Shown: in pieces, positions 6,612 through 8,417 of the stretch
Position numbering within the stretch: position 1 is the stretch's first letter
Layout: each line of letters starts with the position of its first letter
DNA from: Phycisphaerae bacterium
Lineage (GTDB): Bacteria; Planctomycetota; Phycisphaerae; UBA1845; Fen-1342
Direction of reading: 5' to 3'
DNA length: 8,417 nt
Assembly: GCA_020058145.1 (NCBI GenBank)
Contig: JAGVEP010000388.1
Coordinates: 1 to 8,417, forward strand
The notes under the pieces: model-generated
What the model saw: the letters and a program-made list of their open reading frames with translations, nothing else
What the model was told of the DNA's origin: nothing
Databases searched by the model: none
Position numbers and translations under genes: made by a program

Positions 6612-8079
6612 CGTGACCGGTAAGGTTAGCCGGTCGCGACGCGCGTGTTAAGCGGGCGTTTTCGTCACGGCCCGCCCAGCCCACCCCGCGCACGAGGCGC
6701 AAAAAAAACGCCCGAGCGGGGGGCCGACAAGCCGGGGGGAAACTTGTGCGTGCCGCGCGCCGCTCGGACAACAAGAGTATACAATGTCCGCGCCGAAATT
6801 CCAGCCCCGGTTTCAAGTTGTATTTTTTCAACCGACAAAAACCGACAGGACGCTGATCGGCGGGTTCGAGCCGCAGGTAATCCAGCCCGAACATGTACTT
6901 CGGGACGGCCTGCCCATTGGCGCCGACGATCTCGACCGCCCGCAGCCCGAAAACGCCGAGCGTGGCCTCGGCGGCGGCTATCACGCCACTGTTACAGAGG
7001 TCGAGGGGCTCGGTTACGGGCTGGCCGTTGATCGTCAACCGGACGATGCCATAATCCGTCGCGTTGACAAATCGGCCGAGGACACGGTATCTGCCGGCGG
7101 CGGCGACGGGGAATGACAGGATGAGCGTGTCGCCCGGGCGACCGTCTCGCCACCATAAGTGTTTTTCGTTGCTACAGTTGTCGATTTCCTGCGGTTCAAC
7201 TGTTCCTGTTTTCGCGACGATCTGCAGCGCCTCGCCCTCGGCTGCACCGGGTACGCGGGGTGTGACGTATGCGGGCAGGACCACGACTGCGAGGTCTGCG
7301 GGATTCGGAAACTGGCGGTTATCGGTCGCGCCAAGTCGTGCGTACCAGTACGTCATCACGGAGAACTCGGGCAACCGACCTTCCCACCAGTGCCATATCT
7401 CCATGTCGAAGCGGAAGTTGCGCGCAAACGGAATCCGGTCGAGGACGTGCCAGCGATTGATGGCTGTCCGCCCGTAGTTGCCCGGACCGTCGCACTGCGT
7501 CTGATTGTGGTACGCGTGTGTGAAGGGCTCGGGCCAGCACCAGGCGTAGCCGAAGTAGTCCTCGGTGCCGGTGCCGAAGTGGCTCGGGAGTTTCTCGCCG
7601 TCGACGTAGACCTTCTCGTCACCTTCACCCCACCACGCTTTGACCGGATTGGCGATCGTGAACGCGGACCCCACGTAGACACCCTGTCCCTGAATGGTCA
7701 CGTAATTCCAATCAGTGAGTGGCCGCGCTGGGTAATCACGCCCCACGGCCCAGCCGGCGTGGGAGTTCATCGAGCGCTCGCTCCATGCGTAGGGCTGGTC
7801 CACGAGCGTTAACCACACGCCTGCGGGTGCGGGACCGACGTTTCGGATCGTAATCCTGGCGGCGTCGCGGTACGGCATGACCCAGTTGCACCACAGCGTG
7901 CCGTCGGCGTCGATCCCGAGTGGCAGGGAGGCGTATGGGCGGGTTCCAGGACCAGCCCCGAAGAAATCGCCGAGGGGGCAGGCGACGGTTTTGTGCCCGT
8001 CGAAATCGATGCTGAGCAGCAGCCCGCGCAGGGCGCGGGCCACGTCGCTGGCTTCGATGCGGTCGGCGTTCGAGCACAA
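6523..8079 (-). CDS. DUF2961/GH172 glycoside hydrolase, 5'-truncated and probably 3'-frameshifted
   Basis: Homology to the DUF2961 (GH172) family runs from about residue 8 to 405 of this 518-residue frame. Signature segments are CPLGDFFGAGPG (34-45), WVMPYR (66-71), WWGEGDEKVYVDGE (149-162), HFGTGTEDYFGYAW (167-180) and FDMEIWHW (224-231). E152 and E173 are 21 residues apart, the same spacing as the two catalytic Glu residues (E270, E291) I recall for the Bifidobacterium alpha-D-fructofuranosidase of GH172. Known members act on fructofuranose or D-arabinofuranose glycosides. The frame opens with a poor TTG at 8079, just after an in-frame TAA, and lacks the family's N-terminal part and any signal peptide. 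After LRLEPADQRPVGF (402-414) the product becomes Arg-rich, crosses a terminator and overlaps the small ORF. Loss of one T in the T5 run at 6841-6837 would give a stop at 6828. Likely a remnant or a sequence with errors. Confidence 0.75.
   Translation of the reverse strand: MCSNADRIEASDVARALRGLLLSIDFDGHKTVACPLGDFFGAGPGTRPYASLPLGIDADGTLWCNWVMPYRDAARITIRNVGPAPAGVWLTLVDQPYAWSERSMNSHAGWAVGRDYPARPLTDWNYVTIQGQGVYVGSAFTIANPVKAWWGEGDEKVYVDGEKLPSHFGTGTEDYFGYAWCWPEPFTHAYHNQTQCDGPGNYGRTAINRWHVLDRIPFARNFRFDMEIWHWWEGRLPEFSVMTYWYARLGATDNRQFPNPADLAVVVLPAYVTPRVPGAAEGEALQIVAKTGTVEPQEIDNCSNEKHLWWRDGRPGDTLILSFPVAAAGRYRVLGRFVNATDYGIVRLTINGQPVTEPLDLCNSGVIAAAEATLGVFGLRAVEIVGANGQAVPKYMFGLDYLRLEPADQRPVGFCRLKKYNLKPGLEFRRGHCILLLSERRAARTSFPPACRPPARAFFLRLVRGVGWAGRDENARLTRASRPANLTGHDDLLENRQLRPRPPRAEVRLHARPVARRA
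6615..6635 (-). promoter_or_regulatory. Hairpin/operator-like inverted repeat at the start of the small ORF
   Basis: A perfect 6-bp inverted repeat, GACCGG (6615-6620) and CCGGTC (6630-6635), with a 9-base spacer. It ends 3 nt before ATG 6611, where a ribosome binding site would be. It could be a protein operator or an RNA hairpin that limits initiation. Short GC-rich inverted repeats also arise by chance in such DNA. Confidence 0.35.
6701..6770 (-). terminator. Strong stem plus U8: terminator, or ~70-nt structured RNA
   Basis: On the - strand CCGAGCGG (6767-6760) pairs perfectly with CCGCTCGG (6719-6712). Including the flanking UGU and GCG with two G-U pairs, the stem has 11 pairs and is followed directly by eight T (6708-6701). 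The enclosed bases hold a second hairpin, ACAAG/CTTGT on either strand (6727-6731/6743-6747). It probably ends DUF2961 transcripts: it begins about 58 nt after the TGA at 6828 that would be the stop if the frameshift is corrected. It could also be an independent small RNA, because a TATACT box lies 6 nt upstream of the stem. Confidence 0.65.
6776..6804 (-). promoter_or_regulatory. Possible promoter (TATACT -10, weak -35)
   Basis: TATACT at 6781-6776 on the - strand matches the -10 consensus at five of six bases. At a 17-bp spacing the -35 position is CTGGAA (6804-6799), matching TTGACA at three of six. The predicted transcription start (about 6769) falls at the base of the terminator stem, so the product would be a short structured RNA, or a leader subject to termination before the small ORF. 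Confidence 0.35.
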
Positions 8080-8206
8080 CGCGGGCCGTTACTGGGAGGA
8101 AGCTCGCCGCGTGAATTTCGGCCCCGCGGGCGGGGAATGGGAGCCGCGGACGGTCGCCGCCGAGGAATTGCGCTCCGCGTCCGTTGAGGAAACCCTGCGG
8201 AAGTAG
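8069..8206 (+). pseudogene. 3' fragment of an unrelated + strand gene (last 45 codons)
   Basis: From about 8069 to TAG 8204-8206 the + strand reads as real protein: it starts FEHNAGRYWEEARR, runs through a GPAGGEWEPR segment, and ends SVEETLRK. About 82% of its codons end in G or C, the residue mix is balanced, and a hairpin repeat begins at the stop, as expected for a true gene end. To the left, the same frame is only the antisense of the DUF2961 gene, so the 5' part is missing. I do not recognise the family. It may be a remnant left by a rearrangement, or show an assembly join. Confidence 0.5.
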
Positions 8207-8287
8207 CGGCCGGGCTCCGTACCGGCCGTCCGAGTGGTAGCGGCCGGGCTCCGTACCGGCCGTCCGAGTGGTAGCGGCCGGGCTCCG
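8203..8287. repeat. 34-bp tandem repeat, 2.5 copies, each forming a hairpin
   Basis: Copies are 8203-8236, 8237-8270 and a partial 8271-8287, identical where they overlap. Each full unit contains CGGCCGG and CCGGCCG (8207-8213/8222-8228 and 8241-8247/8256-8262), a 7-bp perfect stem with an 8-nt loop. The array starts at the stop codon of the + strand fragment, so it may act as a terminator or mRNA-end stabiliser, or be a dispersed REP-like element. Confidence 0.85.
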
Positions 8288-8417
8288 GGATGGAGGAAGG
8301 CAGTCGTGTAGCAGGAAATCTCCCGAGCCCCCGCGGGGCGAAAGAAGGCCGCGCCCGCATGACGCTTGTGCACCTTCGCCGGCCGGCTCCCCAAAACCGC
8401 GTTTCTTGGCGCTGCGC
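8288..8417. other. Right-end non-coding stretch
   Basis: No convincing gene. It holds GC-rich palindromes, including GCCGGCCGGC at 8378-8387 and the CCCCGCGGGG run near 8331-8337, and copy B of the 24-bp dispersed repeat. The sequence stops before any following gene can be seen. Confidence 0.5.
8382..8405. repeat. Copy B of a 24-bp dispersed direct repeat
   Basis: Matches 4797-4820 at 21 of 24 positions (GCCGGCT, four-base variable part, AAAACCGCGTTTC), same orientation. Both copies are intergenic. This copy lacks the partner arm that makes copy A a terminator within the visible sequence. Confidence 0.5.

Noticed and set aside
7159..7812. 217-residue + strand frame opposite the DUF2961 gene
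   Set aside because: The - strand carries clear family motifs throughout this region, so the + frame is its antisense shadow. The same applies to 5830-6486 opposite the HAD gene.
8203..8287. CRISPR array
   Set aside because: Units are directly abutting identical copies with no unique spacers, and no cas genes are present.
7809..8360. - strand frames upstream of the DUF2961 start as a possible missing N-terminus
   Set aside because: All three - strand frames over 8080-8200 were read; none resembles the N-terminal part of the family, and two cross the tandem repeat array.

Overview
The window is GC-rich DNA (about 65% by eye), and its genes favour G or C at third codon positions. The best taxonomic clue is the large secreted protein at 862-4374. 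Its make-up (signal peptide, four Cys-rich repeats with NDIWF and CNDD motifs, a DCNGN...DANSNGVPDEC block, and a C-terminal dockerin-like pair carrying DFDDINPFV) is typical of Planctomycetota, probably a Phycisphaerae-like or uncultured lineage. This is inferred from protein style; there is no rRNA or other marker gene here.

Layout, left to right. (1) The 3' part of an N-acetylmuramoyl-L-alanine amidase gene on the + strand (3-683). (2) A convergent gap with an 11-bp perfect hairpin (803-847). (3) A 1170-residue secreted repeat/dockerin protein on the - strand (862-4374) with a good ribosome binding site. (4) A 508-base gap (4375-4882) holding its upstream region, several hairpins and a terminator. 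(5) A tightly packed - strand operon: a 52-residue small ORF (6453-6611), then a HAD-family hydrolase (5749-6453, joined by a TAGTG stop/start overlap), then an RmlD-like SDR oxidoreductase (4883-5770, 22-nt overlap), then the terminator at 4807-4832. (6) A strong stem plus eight-U terminator or small structured RNA (6701-6770) with a -10-like box just upstream. (7) A DUF2961/GH172 glycoside hydrolase gene on the - strand (6523-8079) that lacks its 5' end and appears frameshifted at its 3' end. (8) The last 45 codons of an unrelated + strand gene (8069-8206), followed by 2.5 copies of a 34-bp hairpin-forming tandem repeat (8203-8287).

The three-gene operon is the only tight functional unit: gene overlaps imply coupled translation of the small protein, the phosphatase-like enzyme and the reductase. 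Its pathway is not shown by the sequence. The rest looks like accessory content: secreted surface protein, wall amidase, and a glycan-active enzyme remnant.

The most notable structures are the head-to-head junction near 8061-8075, where two opposite-strand genes both lose their 5' ends; the uncharacterised, translationally coupled 52-residue gene; and the possible ~70-nt RNA at 6701-6770. I found no convincing new defence or mobile system.
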